A stretch of DNA of 64,000 nucleotides, taken from assembly GCA_023213395.1 (NCBI GenBank), contig CM041465.1:167903741-167967740 (forward strand), written 5' to 3'. The stretch is from Cycas panzhihuaensis. Lineage: Eukaryota; Cycadophyta. Positions 24,045-36,655 of this stretch are shown here, one piece after another. Each line of letters opens with the position of its first letter. Position 1 is the stretch's first letter. The position numbers and the translations under genes were made by a program. The notes below the pieces were generated by a model. It made no database searches, was not told the DNA's origin, and saw nothing but the letters and a program-made list of their open reading frames with translations.

Positions 24045-24716
24045 TGTTGAGAAAACTGGGTCCCAATAACTAGAAACTACTACTAAGATCTAAACTATTT
24101 TACAACTAGTTATAGGAATTGAAACTAAAATTTAATATATAAGTTCTTAAACTAGAGATAATATAATAAACAAATTAGAAAGACAAAGCATCATACATAC
24201 ACCAAATATAATACAATAAAACCCTAGCAATATTCTAGGAAAACATCCATACAGGAAAGGTATTGATCTTTATTATTCAAGAATAGAGAAATATACATAA
24301 TTTATAGCAAAATGCTTACAACAACAATAACCAACCATCTCTACTCAATACAGTATATCCAATACATCGAATACCATCACCCTAAGTTGCGTTATATGAG
24401 AGAGTCATACAAGGCACAAATCTTGACCATCAAATCTAGGGTATTTTGAATGAATAACCTCAATTCTCTTCACAGTTTAGTATGTTTTATAGTAATAACT
24501 TTTTAGGTTGGGGGATACCACCCCTAAACCCTCTCTTTGTAGGGGGTGGCGGGTGTGGGGGGAGGAGGGGGGGAGGATTTTGGCACACCCTGTATCCCTT
24601 AGCTAAGGGGGGCTCCCGCCCCACTTAGATCCCCCCTCAAAAGTTTAGGGAGGAAACTACACTACCAACCTATCAAAATTTTTGCCTCTAAAACATTGTT
24701 ATCACATTATATAACA
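24045..24716. mobile_element. Solo LTR in Gyp2
   Basis: 672 bp with ends TGTTGAG...ATAACA and flanks GGCAC/AGCAC (four of five bases equal). Gyp2 gag is continuous when it is removed. It belongs to none of the other families in the window. It holds a GC-rich core at 24,540-24,655 in an otherwise AT-rich body. Confidence 0.7.
24540..24582 (+). other. G-quadruplex-type run in the solo LTR
   Basis: Four G-runs (5, 3, 6 and 7 G) separated by 3-4 bases fit the G3N1-7 pattern. This is rare in the AT-rich surroundings. Confidence 0.6.
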
Positions 24717-25376
24717 AGCACAAGGGGACAAATCCTTCATGACCTAAAAGATAAGAGTGCAAAGGTATTTGAGGTTGAATTGAAGGGGCATGGGCCATAA
24801 TCAATTATGGCATAGATGCTTAGGTAGGATGAGGTATGTTTAACCTAATTTGGGTAATTGACATACCTTGGGACATCCCTTGGGACATCCCTTGGGTCAA
24901 GGGAATACCCATGGGTGGAGGGACTATAGGAATATATCGTGTTGTCAAAGAGGATATGATTGAGATGGAGCAGGTGGTATGGAGATAGAAGAAGGTAGGG
25001 AAGTGCTTTGAAGGAAGTGCTCTAACCAGTTTGCAGGTGGTTAGGTACTCACGACTTTGAAGCATTACCTCAATGCTTCTACCATATCTCTAGGAGGAGT
25101 TCCCACTTACTAATATGAGGAAGAGGGTTCCTCATGTTGAGCAAAACTCAAAGGACAATCATCATAGGCCCTCTCACTAGAATGAGAGTGGTCCACCGGA
25201 AAGGTCCCCCTATGTCATACATAGGGTAGGGATGGAAAATCCAAATATGTCTACTCATCCAAGTAGTAGATAGGGTCCTCACCCTCTGGGGTAAGATCTT
25301 GGAGAAGATATAATGTTTAAGGATGGGAATCACAAGCATATAAGTGATATGCCCAATTTAATAGATAGACCTCCAT
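24717..25376 (-). pseudogene. Gyp2 gag, 5' part
   Basis: The gag start is ATG 25,376-25,374, the same place as in Gyp3 (34,395) and Gyp1 (9634). It aligns with Gyp3 33,760-34,395 (for example MYDIGGPF against MHDIGGPF). A GMSQ unit is repeated near 24,870-24,900 (three GMS steps where Gyp3 has two). Stops are frequent. Confidence 0.82.
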
Positions 25377-25644
25377 TGGTGATCTAGGTTTAGATGTAGC
25401 AATGGAGGAATAGAGCGTTCTTCTTCTTCTATAGGAGGGAGGTTGCATAGGCAATGAGAGAAGCACCATATTAATGTCTACTTAAGGAACTATAAAAGTA
25501 TAAATATTAGCTTTAGAAAAAGATATTAGGATTACCCAACATGCTATGAAGGTCTTATGAGATAGATTGCACCTAACACTAGAAAACCAAAGGGATGCTA
25601 AGATTTCCTTACTGGTAGTTCCCCAATATGGTCACCTATGGAAG
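25377..25644 (-). other. Gyp2 leader
   Basis: Between the shared LTR and the Gyp2 gag. It contains the family border block (ccccaatatggtcac at 25,621-25,635), the likely primer-site region. Confidence 0.6.
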
Positions 25645-26491
25645 TACATCTCTGAGGGGGTCACTAGGAATTACTACATACTAGTTATTGCTAGTGTCAA
25701 GGAGTAGGAATGTAGAGGTGTAATAGAGGTTTAACTTGCTCTTAAAGGGCATCTATGTATCTAAGCATAGGTTCAGGAGACATGTAATATGCATCTTCCC
25801 CTTTCCACCTTATAGGGTTATGGTTTAGAGTGAATGGGGGGTATGTTTAGGTGGTGAAGGATTTGGCATCCCTAGGTTACTAAGTATCCTAGAGAAGTCC
25901 TCCTATCCTTGTTTTAAAGGGAGGAAATAAGAGCTCCCTTTTAGAAAATGGAGGGGCATGGTATGGATAGGAAATAAATATAGAGTGAAAGGTCTAGGTT
26001 ATTTCCTTATCACCTAAAGGGTTACCTTTAGGGTTATGAGAGGTAGCAATGTTTCACTTTGATGCAAGTTTTATAACAAGTATAATAGTTTTGCTTATTT
26101 GAATATTGTCTTGTGGCAAGATATGATGTTTTGTCTAAAATGTAAGTTATAGTCATGTTGTTTGCAAAATAAAATGACTAACTAGCAATGTATAATAATC
26201 ACAATCTCTCAATCTCTTTTACTTTTGGCAAAAAGAAACTTGAAGCTATATACCTAAAAGAGATCCAATTTTGCATTTGGGGAAGGTGTGAAGGAAAGGA
26301 AATGATGAATATCATTAATGCTTATGTAAAGTTCTTTCTTTCTAATTTGTTTCCCTTTTCATATAAAAGAGAATGCACTTCTCTAATCTAGGTATTTTTT
26401 TAACCTCATTTCTACGTGCATATGTATATGCAAAATGAGAGAGCAATCCTTTCCTATTATGCCTTTTCCTTCATAAAGAGAAAGGGAGAGG

Positions 26492-26543
<52 letters not shown>
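26492..26543. repeat. (GT)n-(TA)n microsatellite in the shared LTR
   Basis: About 52 bp. It lies at the same LTR position as the CA tract at 35,511-35,620, with the same flanks (cttcat(a/g)aagagaaagggag). Confidence 0.95.
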
Positions 26544-26544
<1 letters not shown>

Positions 26545-27538
26545 TGTTTTTCTTCCCTATGAGTGTAAAGAGATATGCTATAAAAAAATGAATCCCTTAT
26601 TTTTGTTGCATATGTACATGCAAGTGCTAACAATCAAAAGATAAGCTTAGAAAGAAAAATAGAGAAGGAGAAGAGTGTTTGAAAATATTGTACTTAATTA
26701 ATGATGCTTGAAGGTAACCTTGACCTAGATCCTTCCTTGTTCTTCCTTTGCTAATGATGCAAGCTCCTTCTTTGTGGTAAGACTCATCAAAGATAAATGG
26801 GGCTTCCTTACCTTCCCCAAGATTAAAGGAAATGTTACACAAAAAAAATGAAAGGAATGAGAAAAGAGCAAAATATGCATGAAAAAATGTGATTATAAAC
26901 TACAAACTAATGTTACCTTGTGATGAAGCTTTCCTCATACACTTTTAACTAGTGAGTAAGTATGGACCTTCTAAGGTTTTAGTGAGAAAACTTGGTAGGA
27001 TCTATTAGCTATTATTCCTAAACTAAGATATCAAAGAGAAGACATATAAACAATCAAAACCAAGGTAAACTAATAAAAGCTTTTATTAAAAATAAAAGAA
27101 TGGTTGGCTCTTACCCACTTGAAACAAGTAGATTTGGTGATTATAAAAAGGTTTATTAATGAAGGCTCCTTGTAGCTCTAAAATAAATGCCTTTTGAGAG
27201 AATCCTTAAATGTTGAGAGAGAAGAAGATAGTCATCTTGATTGTAGAAGCTTGTTAGGGAAGTCTTTTTGGTGCCAAAGACTAGAATCCACTTGTGCTTG
27301 CTCCTCCAAACTCTATTTTTTCATCTTTCTGTCAAGAGAGAGCTTGAAGCATAAAAGAGTGAGATCTAGAGTGATTGTAGAATGGTTAGAATGCAAATTA
27401 AAAGTGGCTTTTTATGTTTAATCAAGTTCCCTTGACCTTTACCCCTTGATTTGGGTTGGTCTTAAGGTGTTAGATGTATAAGGGGATGTATTAAATACAA
27501 AGTGGAATGTTCTAGCCATAATTAGTTATGTAGTAGTT

Positions 27539-27562
27539 GCACCATGAATATATCCATGGGTG
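27539..27562. repeat. Stem-loop in the shared LTR
   Basis: CACCATG...CATGGGTG around AATATATC, a relative of the Gyp1 LTR stem-loops. Confidence 0.45.
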
Positions 27563-28064
27563 AAACGATTAGAGTGGGGTAAGATAAGAATCAATATGGA
27601 GTGAATAGAACTCTCTACAGTGCAAAGACAAGTTATAAAAATTTATGAGAATCAAGTGATATATAAATAAAAAGGTTGTAAACTTCTCCCCAAATCCTCT
27701 GCACACTAACCCTAGGCTACCCAAGTTACTAATGGTGCATGAAAAAGGGGAAAAAAATACTATAAATGAGTGAAAAAGAGTCAAAACTCAATAAGAACTA
27801 GGCTATAAGGACACTAAATGGAACTCTTGTTAATTAGGAGACCACTATGTGGGCTTTAAAGGCTAGTGGATCAGAGTCTTGGTCATCATAGGTAAAAACA
27901 GATGCAAGCAAGCCAAGTAAAATAAGTAATCAAGCATCCAAGTAGCCAAACATGCATCATATAAGGCAATAACCATAAGGGATACAATGAAATATAAGAT
28001 AAAATACATACCTATACTTACCTGTACCATGAAATCTTGAACCATTCCTGATAGGCAGGAAACA

Positions 28065-28080
28065 TTGCCCCCATGTAGTA
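28065..28080 (-). promoter_or_regulatory. Gyp3 polypurine tract
   Basis: Minus strand ATGGGGGCAA just before TGTTTCCTGCC. It aligns with Gyp1 18,571-18,584. Confidence 0.7.
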
Positions 28081-28589
28081 GAACCTCGTCACTTTGGAGT
28101 ATGAGATGATGGTGAATGTTGTTAATACAAATACCATTAGTATAAATAATAACTAGAAGCAATTGTATAGATAACCAAGGGGAAGAGTAAGTATCACAAT
28201 GGATGCATGGATAGGAGGCATATGCTAAAGGGGGGAAGCAGGTTTATGACCATGTCAATCCAAAGGTGTGTGACTGTGAACCTAAAGCACGTGCAAGCAA
28301 GATAGAAAAGATGTGAGGTAGCATGACCTTGAAGTGGTGTTTGAAAATCCAAAGAGACCCTTAGGGAGATGAGGAGATTCCCTAGTACCTAGCAAGGATA
28401 TTAGCTAAGTAAGTAGGAGTTTTAGTTGCCATAGTTTAACCTTATTAGTAGCCTCTATTCAGAGGTGGAGGAAAAAGAGAAAAGATATTAGGTAGAGGCA
28501 TCCTTAAGGGATTTCTAAAGGACAACCAATTAAGAAAATAAAGAGTCATATTAGAGCTAAAGGCAATGCTTGAGGATAAGCCTATCTAG

Positions 28590-28960
28590 GTTATCAACCT
28601 CAGTGTTTCGACTATGAGGAATGCATCCAACATCAATCAAGGAGAAGTGAGAGAATAAAGGCCTAGTAGTCATAGCTAAAGACCTCAATCTAGGGTAAAG
28701 GAACCAATAGGTTTGGGTCAACTACGACACTATGATTTAAGAGTCGTAGTGTAGAATGATGGGGCCATGATAGAAATGAAATGCATTAGTTAAGGCCCCA
28801 ATGATGATCATGTACTCTACTTTATTATTCATGGCCTCAAGAAGATACATCTCATAGCACATAAATTTGTGTCGAGAAGGATCACAAATGATCCAAGATG
28901 TAGTGGAAGGTCCTGGGTTGCCATGATTACCACCATTAGTATATATAAGTAGAGTTATAT
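28590..28960 (-). pseudogene. Gyp3 terminal RNase H (RVT_3 type)
   Basis: Minus strand: YTNGGNHGNPGPSTTSWIIC, then NNKVEYMIIIGAL, then LHYDS. It aligns with the Gyp1 RNase H. The first catalytic Asp has become Gly; Glu and the second Asp remain. A stop follows LHYDS. It lies about 500 bp before the LTR, as in Gyp1. Confidence 0.8.
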
Positions 28961-29943
28961 AAAAGATAATAACTAGAATCCCAAGAAAAACAAGGAGAAA
29001 TTCTCCTTTACAAGGAACATATACCAAGTAGAAGAAGCTAGGTGAGGGATAATGAGCCCTAAAAATCACAATTATATAAATGACCACTCAATGAGAGGAT
29101 AAGGGAGACCTATGGTAGGTAACCATGCTTATGGTGGGCCTACCCTACAAAATGGAGGGGTAATGGCAAAAATGGACTCATAAACTAGGCCCAATATTAG
29201 TACAGGGCTAATAGAGGACTCAACTAAGAGGTGAGATTCCATTGGGACCAAAACAAGCCAGAATAACTATGAAAAAAGAAACTATCTTATCAAAACGAGT
29301 CCATAGAGTATAAACATGGATAAGATTTGGAGTAGGTAAAATTTAGGGAAAAAAGACTCTTCTAAAGATCTAAGAATTACTATTAATTATCATAAAGGAA
29401 AGAAAATAAAACATTTAGGAACAAAGATGGCCTAGACCCTGAAGGAAGCAAGGATAAGCTTAAGAAAATGGTCCTAGCGACTCAATTAGATTGAGAAATA
29501 TACATAAAACCCTAAGAAGCCTACCAGATAAAAGGAGGGAAGGTAAAAGAAAATGAATTCATTTTCACCTTGAACCATGAGATCAGAAGAGAAACCTTAT
29601 TGCCACCAATGAGCTACTGGTCATAGATGAGACTACTAGGAGAGATATGACTATAGATCATGACATAGGAGGAGTCATCGGGATCATGTAGGAGAGATAG
29701 CAACTATCAGACCAGAGCTAATATGTGAATCTTAAACTAAGATTTGTATTTATATCTTTATACTTTGCATCTTTAAGAGTCAAGTTATGCCCATTTAGGA
29801 AGTGTGGGGCCTAACAAGCCTTAATTAGCAGCCCATGAGATGCTAGACTAGGGCTATAGAAGGACCCTATCCCAATGGACTAAACCTTATACATTTTTTT
29901 ATTTATAGTATTTAATTTTTTATTTTTTGTGAGATTTTTGCTT

Positions 29944-29967
29944 GTACCATAGATTTATCGATGGTAC
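29944..29967. repeat. Perfect stem-loop
   Basis: Arms GTACCAT/ATGGTAC, loop AGATTTATCG. Same layout as the LTR stem-loops. Confidence 0.7.
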
Positions 29968-30014
29968 TACATATATTCTTATAGGGCTATAGGAAAATCT
30001 GCTGGGTCTACAAG

Positions 30015-30038
30015 TTTATTCATAGTGCTATGAATAAA
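30015..30038. repeat. Perfect 24-bp palindrome
   Basis: Arms TTTATTCATAG and CTATGAATAAA with a 2-base centre. It is 48 bp from the previous stem-loop. Confidence 0.7.
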
Positions 30039-30190
30039 TCTATAGTGCAAGGGTAGATAATAGAAAATCTCTTAAATTCCCAATTTTGGCTATAATTTTG
30101 ATGGTTTTAGTTTTATTTAAGGTAGACTTTATCTTATTGGATGATAGATAATTGATTGATGGTATCTTAGCTTATTTTCATGCTGACAAT

Positions 30191-30480
30191 TTTGGATGTA
30201 AAGGGCATTGCTTTTGTTGTATAGGGCAAGCACCTAGGATAGTATTAAGGTTATAAATGATGGTACTAAGATCTATACCCTTCATGTTTGAGTAATCCCA
30301 TGCAAAGAAATCATAGAATTCTTGGAATAATTGAGTATATTCCTCTATCTCTTAGGGAGAGCACTCTACCCCAATCTTGATGACCTTGTCAGAGGTAAGG
30401 AAAATGTCCTCAATTGCCCCCATGCACATGGCATTCCCTTCTTTGAAGTGAAGGGGGGCTTGGTCAATTGATGGATAGGG
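30191..30480 (-). pseudogene. Gyp3 RT N-terminal remnant
   Basis: Minus strand: KIGVECSP, then FFAWDYSNMKGIDLS, then LHPKLSA. It aligns with Gyp1 13,490-13,680 and stops a little earlier than Gyp1. No RT palm follows. Confidence 0.75.
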
Positions 30481-32429
30481 AAGGGTGGTTGGTTTGTTTG
30501 GTTTGGCTAGGATGACCTAATGGACAAACACTTTGGGAAACCAAGTCCATGGTGTCTAGAAGGCAAGTTGGGCATAGTGCTTACTAGATGCTCTAATAAG
30601 AATTCATCATTCTTGAAATAATCTATCCTATGGATATTCTTGCTAAGAAAAAAATTGAGAAGTAAGTGGAGGGGTGATAGGCACATAGTTATTGACCTAC
30701 TAATACACATAATGAGGGAACTCTTTCAAGGAGTCTAAGAACAACCTCCTATGCCTTTGCATCCCATCTTATAGAGGGGAGAGCTAGCTAAGATGCAAGT
30801 TATAAATAATAGACTCATCATGGTAGAAAAGAGACTCCCTATCTTTGTTATCTACAAGGGATGGTGAGGATTAGGGAGTAAAGTGTTGATGAATAGGTTA
30901 GGGACCTATGCATACTAGGATACTAATAGTGTGTTAGTCCTAAAATAGAGTAGGAGAAGAACCTACTCTAGTAGGGGTCCCATGCTAGGGCATAGGATGC
31001 TTAAAAGGGCAAGATAGATTCCCCAGGAATAGGATTCTCAAAAGGGTAGGATAGATGCCCCCTATGCATGCTAAGGAGGGATATTATACAAGGAGGTTCC
31101 TCATAATTGTTTTCAGACTTGGTTACTTAAGACAGCTAGATACCTGTAACTTCTAATATTAATAGAGGTAGATCAAATCAAGTTTGTATGAGAGGCATGC
31201 ATTTCCCCTATTTCATCTTAGTGGTCTTAATCATCAATGGGGCAAGCAATTGATAAGTTGGATAGATCCTCAACTTCATTAGTTGACCGAAAGATTACTT
31301 GGCAAGGTTGGTGAGGCAATCGACTAGGGGGAGGTTCTTAAGTGACAACTTTTATTTGCCCTTCATTGGTAAATTTGAGTTGCTCTTATCTAGAGGAGTA
31401 AACAACTCCCATCTGATCGGGCCATGGATGTCATAGAAAAAGGTTATAGTCCACATCTATGTTAAGGACTATAATATCTGTTTGGATGGTTTTGTCCTCT
31501 AAGGTAAGGGGTAGTATCACCATTCCCAAGGGTGCCTTCTCGTTACCATCGTTGCCTTGGTACCTTCATGGAATTGATTTGAGGGCCCTATCCCTAACTT
31601 CTCCACCATGCATATAAGTATGGAATTAACTAAAGATTTACTATCTATGATGGTCCTCTTCAAGGTAAAATCTGGGATATCTATAGTGATAGTGAAAGGG
31701 TAATACCATTAGTGCTTCTTTTCATTGGGAGGAGGTAGGTCTCTAGGGTCAAAAGTGATGAGAGATACCCCCTTTATGATGGTACCGATATAATGGACGA
31801 GGGCATCCTTTTGACCTAGGGTTTTAGAAGAAGGGATTATTGCTTGGGGTAACTCTACAGAACGTCCATCATGGAAATACCTTCAGTTATGGTATGGAGC
31901 TCTTTAATAATAAAAAAGACCTTCCTCTTCCTTATGAGTTGGGGGAGCACTCTTTAAAAATCATAGCATTCTATATGGATAAGAATGGTCTTGAAGACTA
32001 AAGGGATTTTTTAGGTAGATTGTCTATGAATGTGTTTTGTTCTAAGGTGGGGGCTTCAACAACCTCCTTGACCTTATAATTGGGTACAAGGGGGTGGTCT
32101 AGAGGATCTAGATGACTCTCTTCCCTTTATTTTTAGGTTGAGAGGATGAAGGATGCTAGGACTTAGGGCTTGGTGAAGAAGACAGGTCTCTTATACCCTT
32201 CCCCTTTGCTTGATTGAAAGAAGGGTTAGGAGATCATCCCCTATTCCTTGACCTCCTATTCTAGGTGGATCGCTCCTATTCCCCATGGTTTGGGAAAGGA
32301 TCCCTATGAATAGGTTGATCTAGATTAGGCTTAGATGCCCTCTTGGGAGAGGTTTCATGACATGGCATAAGCTTTGGATGTTATGACCAACATTGTAAGT
32401 CCTTATGGAGGCAATCCCCATGCACATCA
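30481..32429 (-). pseudogene. Gyp3 protease and spacer
   Basis: The clearest part is at about 31,370-31,560: VLNIDVDYNLFL, then PDQMGV and LKFTNEG, matching the end of the Gyp1 protease. The active-site loop lies near 31,620-31,660 and is badly decayed. The spacer (30,481-31,370) shows pieces such as RHHGLGFPK shared with Gyp1. Stops and frameshifts occur throughout. Confidence 0.7.
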
Positions 32430-34395
32430 CACCACTTCTTCTCTGAAGGAGGTCTTGCCTTCCTTCCTTCAGAAGTCTAGGTATTCCCACCTTCAAGTGG
32501 TATGGTTTAGGAGGTTTAATGGATAGGCCAATGTGACTTTAAGAAGGTTGAAGTTTAAGTTCTTTGATAATATATTCAAAATAATATACAACTAAGTTTA
32601 GGGGATCCAAGGTCCTATTAGTTGTATTAGTAGAAGGCCTTGGAGGTTGTTACTAGCTCTTTTGGTCATGTGGGGGAGGGGCTACCTCATGACATTATGA
32701 CTACCTAAGAGGCTTCTTAAGACTAGCTTGGATCTCAATTACCTCTAATGCCAAGCACTTGGCTATGGAAGAGTCATAAGTCATCATTATCATTTTGAGG
32801 ACATCCATGTGGACCTTAGAGAAAAGGGCATTAACAAAAATCTCCCTCTTTAGTTCCTCAGGAAACGTATCCTTGGAGGAATAAAGGAGATCATAGAAAC
32901 ATCTCACAAAATTATGATTGAGTTTATTATGACCTTGTTTCAATGATAAGAGAGCCTTAGCCCCACTTTTGAGGTGTTAGGATATATCAAAGTAGTTGAT
33001 GGATTCATCAACTAACTACTAGAAGGTAAAGATAAAATGGGCAGGGAGATGGTAGAACCATTTCAATGCATCTCCCTATAAGCATCTTAGAAATAGTTTT
33101 ATTAAAATATAGTGGTAGCCCTAATAATCAATATATACCATGGCGACCCCCCTAACATACTTGGTTGGGTCCTGTGAGGAAGTGATATCAAACTTGGGTA
33201 CTTTGGGAGGATGAGGCAGCAAGTTGGTCTTGACAGCCTTGATGGACAAAGGAGTTTATTAGTAATCAATGAAAGGATAGACCCCGGGTTGAGTTAACAT
33301 ATGAACTTGATAAGTAGAGGGAACTAGGTAAGCATATCTACTCCTATTATGTGGGGGGTAAGAAGGTTGACTATAAAAAGTAAAAGGGTTCCCACCTCTT
33401 TGATAGGAGGCGGCCGACCCCATTTGGGGGTAGGCCATATAATAAGTTGAGTAAAAGGGTCTCACCCCACCATGAGGGTGTATCATATGCATAGTAGAAG
33501 TATGTGGATATACATCCTAAGGAGCTATTATATAGGGATGAGAGATAGGAGGAGGAATAGATCCCCTTTACATAGGAACTATGTACAAAGTCATACTTGT
33601 GGTAGATGGTGTAGGGTAAGAGATGGGGTTTTGCCCATAGGGTCAACCTATGGGAGGTGAAACCCTATAGGGAAGGAGTGAGTCCACCCCATAGGTTGGA
33701 AGGGGGTTTAGCACGTAGAGTGAAGGTTCCATGGGTTGTGGACAAGGGCACATGGGGATAGATCCTCCATGAATCGAAGGATGGGAGTGCAAAGGTACTC
33801 GAAGTCGAATGAAAGGGGTATGTGCCACAATTGATTGTGGCATAGATGCTTGGGTAGGAGGAGGTATGCTTTACCCAATTTGGGTAATCGACATACCTTA
33901 GGGCATCCCTTGGGTTAAGGGAATGCTCATAGATGGAGGGAATATAGGAATAGATCCTATTATCAAAGAGGACATATATTAAAACAAAATAGGTGGAATG
34001 GAAGTGGAAGAAGGTAAGGCAGTTCTTTGAAGGAGGCACTTTAACCACTTCATAGGTGGATGGGCACTGATGACTTTAAAGTATTGCCTCAATGCTTCTA
34101 CCACATCTCTAGAAAGAGTTCTTGCTTGCTCATATGAGGTAGAGAGTTCCTTATATTGAGTGAAACTCAAAGGATGGTCATCATGTGCCCTCTCACTGGA
34201 ATGAGAGTAGTCCATAGGGAAAGGTCCCCCTATGTCATGCATAGGGTAGGGGTGAAAATTTAGATGTGTCTACTCATCCAAGTAGTAGATAGGGTCCTCA
34301 CTCTCTTAGGTAGGATCTTGGAGAGGATATGATATTTGAGGATAGGAATTAAATGCATATTAGTGATATGCCAAATCCAATGGATAGCCCTCCAT
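32430..34395 (-). pseudogene. Gyp3 gag
   Basis: Start ATG 34,395-34,393 (MEGYPLDLAYH). A Pro/Tyr-rich middle (33,260-34,050) replaces the Ser-rich one of Gyp1. The core reads PKVPKFDITSSQDPTKYV near 33,195, LKQGHNKLNHNFVRCFYDLL (32,870-32,940) and EELKREIFVNALFSKVHMDV. The knuckle is WCDVHGDCLHKDLQC near 32,430. About ten stops; most match CAA/CAG/TGG in Gyp1 changed by one transition. Confidence 0.86.
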
Positions 34396-34644
34396 TGGTG
34401 ATCTTGGTTTGGATGTAGCAATGGAGGAATAAAGGGGTTCTTCTTTTTTCATAGGAGGGAGGCCATGTACATGATGAGAGAAGCATCAAATTTATGTCTT
34501 CCCAAGGAACTATGGAAGTATAAATATTAGCTTTAGAAAAAGGTGTTGGGATTACCCAACATGCTATGGAGGCCTTATGAGATATATGGTGTCTAATGCC
34601 AGGAAACCAAAGGAATGGAAGTTCCCTAGTATGGTCACTATTGG
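34396..34644 (-). other. Gyp3 leader
   Basis: Between the 5' LTR and gag. It holds the border block ccctagtatggtcac at 34,624-34,638. No open frame. Confidence 0.6.
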
Positions 34645-35510
34645 AAGCATGCCTCTAAGGGAGTCACTAGGAATTACTACACTTTAGTTAATGCTAGTGT
34701 TAAGGAATAGTAATCTAGAGGTGTAATAGAGGTTTAGCTTGCCCTTGAAGGGCATCCGTGCACTTGAGTGTAGGTTCAAGAGACCCACATCGTGTGTGTT
34801 CCCCTTTTCTACTATATAGGGTTGTGGTTTAGAGTGAATGGGTGGTATTCTTAGGTGGTAAATGGGTTGGCATCATAGGATTACTGAGTAGCCTAGAGAG
34901 ATCATGCTATCCTCATTTTAAAAGGAGGAAATAAGAGCTCCCTTTTAGAAAAGCGTAGGTATGGTATGGATAGCAAACAAATATAGAGTGAAAGGTCAAA
35001 GTTGTTTCTTTATCACCTAAAGGGTTACATTTAGATTTATGAGAGATATAAAGGTTTTCCTTTGATGTAAGTTTTGTGACAAGTGTGATAGTTTACTTAT
35101 TTGAATGTTGTCTTGTGGTAAAACATGATGTTTTGTACAAAATATAAGTTATGGTTATGTTGTTTACAAAATAAAAGGATTAACTAGCGATGCACAACAA
35201 TCACATTCTATCACTCTCAAGCTCACTCTCTTTTACTTTTGGCAAAAGGTAACTTGAATCTATATGCCTAAAAGAGAGTCAATTTTGTATTCGGGGAAGA
35301 TATGAAGGAAAAGGAAGGATGAATATCACTAATGCTTATGCAAAGTTCTTTCCTTTTAATTTGTTTCCCTTTTCATATAAAGGTAAATGCACTTCTCTAA
35401 TCTAGATTTTTTTAACCTAGTTTCTACATGCATACCTATATGCAAAATAAGAGAGCAATCATTTCCTATTATGCCTTTTCCTTCATGAAGAGAAAGGGAG
35501 AGAGTAGGGA

Positions 35511-35511
35511 T

Positions 35512-35546
<35 letters not shown>

Positions 35547-35560
35547 CATACACACAGACA

Positions 35561-35619
<59 letters not shown>

Positions 35620-35620
35620 T
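35511..35620. repeat. (CA)n/(TA)n microsatellite in Gyp3 5' LTR
   Basis: About 110 bp of CA with a short TA/CA interruption. Same LTR position as the TA/GT tract in the shared LTR. The Cys/Val and Thr/His frames across it are artefacts. Confidence 0.96.
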
Positions 35621-36059
35621 CTTTTTTTTTTTAAGTTCTTTTCTTTCCTATGAATGCAAATATACATGTTATGCAAAAATGAATCCCTTACTTTTGTTAC
35701 ATATATATATGTAAGTGCTAATAATCAAATGATAAGCTTGGAAGAAAAATGGGAGAAATAGGAGAGAGTTTGGAAAGATTGTACCCAGTTAACCATGTTT
35801 GAATGCAACCTTGACCTAGCTCCTTCTTTGTTCTTCCCTTTCCAATGGTGCAAGCTCTTTCTTAGTGACAAGAGTCATTAAAGACAAATAGGGCTTCCTT
35901 ACATTTCTTAAGCTCAAAGGGAATGTTGTATAAACAAGAGGAAATGAACAAGTAAAAGATCAAAATGTGCACTAAAAGATGTGATGCTAAATCACCAACT
36001 AATATTACCTTATGGCGAAGCTTTCCTCATGCCCTTTTAACTAGTAAGGACAGACCTTA

Positions 36060-36655
36060 TACCTACAAGCATGAATAAAAACTCTCCGCATAAGAGATAT
36101 GTATAATATATATATCTATATGATTATTTTACAATATATTTGTTATCTCTTTTTTATTCAAAAGAAACAAATCAAGTGTTACTTCTATTCTCCTCAAGAT
36201 CTAAGCATGCAAAAAGTATAAAAAGAGGAATGAGAAGATCGGTATAAGAAAGAAGGGGGGTTGCCTCAGAATGGCATGGCCTCCCTAAACAAGAGTGATC
36301 TTTCAAGTGTATCAAGAAGAAATACTTGATCTTGCAACTTTGGTCTAATATTCAGAGGGACAAATATGATATAAAGGTAAGATACAAAGTCTCAAAGGTG
36401 ATCAATGGATTGCTAGTTAATTGGTATGGTTATATGGTTTTGTATTAGGGAAGGAGTGTTCGTGCACAATGAGGTAGGGTACTTCGTGGTGTTAGAAGGG
36501 GATTACCCAATGGAAAGGGGGTTTAAAAGTTGGAACTTTTATATATTTTCCCTTCTCTAAGTCCCTTAACTAGCTAGTACACTACTTATTTCCTTCTCTA
36601 ATGCCTCGGTTGATGATGGGGACTTTCTAGTTTACGAAGAAGAATTTTCTTGAAA
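36060..36655 (-). other. Block present only in one of the two array LTRs
   Basis: About 600 bp between two stretches that are adjacent in the shared LTR (near 26,965). No TE ends or duplications are seen, so it may be a deletion in the shared LTR. No coding match. Confidence 0.5.

Larger units (their letters stand above)
25645..28064 (-). mobile_element. Shared gypsy LTR (3' LTR of Gyp3 and 5' LTR of Gyp2)
   Basis: Matches 34,645-37,764 in the same orientation. On its upper side lies the Gyp3 polypurine tract (28,065-28,080); on its lower side lies a Gyp2 leader and gag. A single LTR therefore serves two interiors. It lacks a block of about 600 bp present in the other LTR (36,060-36,655). 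The lower edge is approximate. Confidence 0.85.
28961..30190 (-). other. Gyp3 region without genes (RT and integrase missing)
   Basis: This corresponds in position to the deleted pol and antisense gene of Gyp1. The piece near 29,530-29,560 matches the Gyp1 antisense-promoter block. No antisense gene is seen. It holds two perfect palindromes (next entries). Confidence 0.6.
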
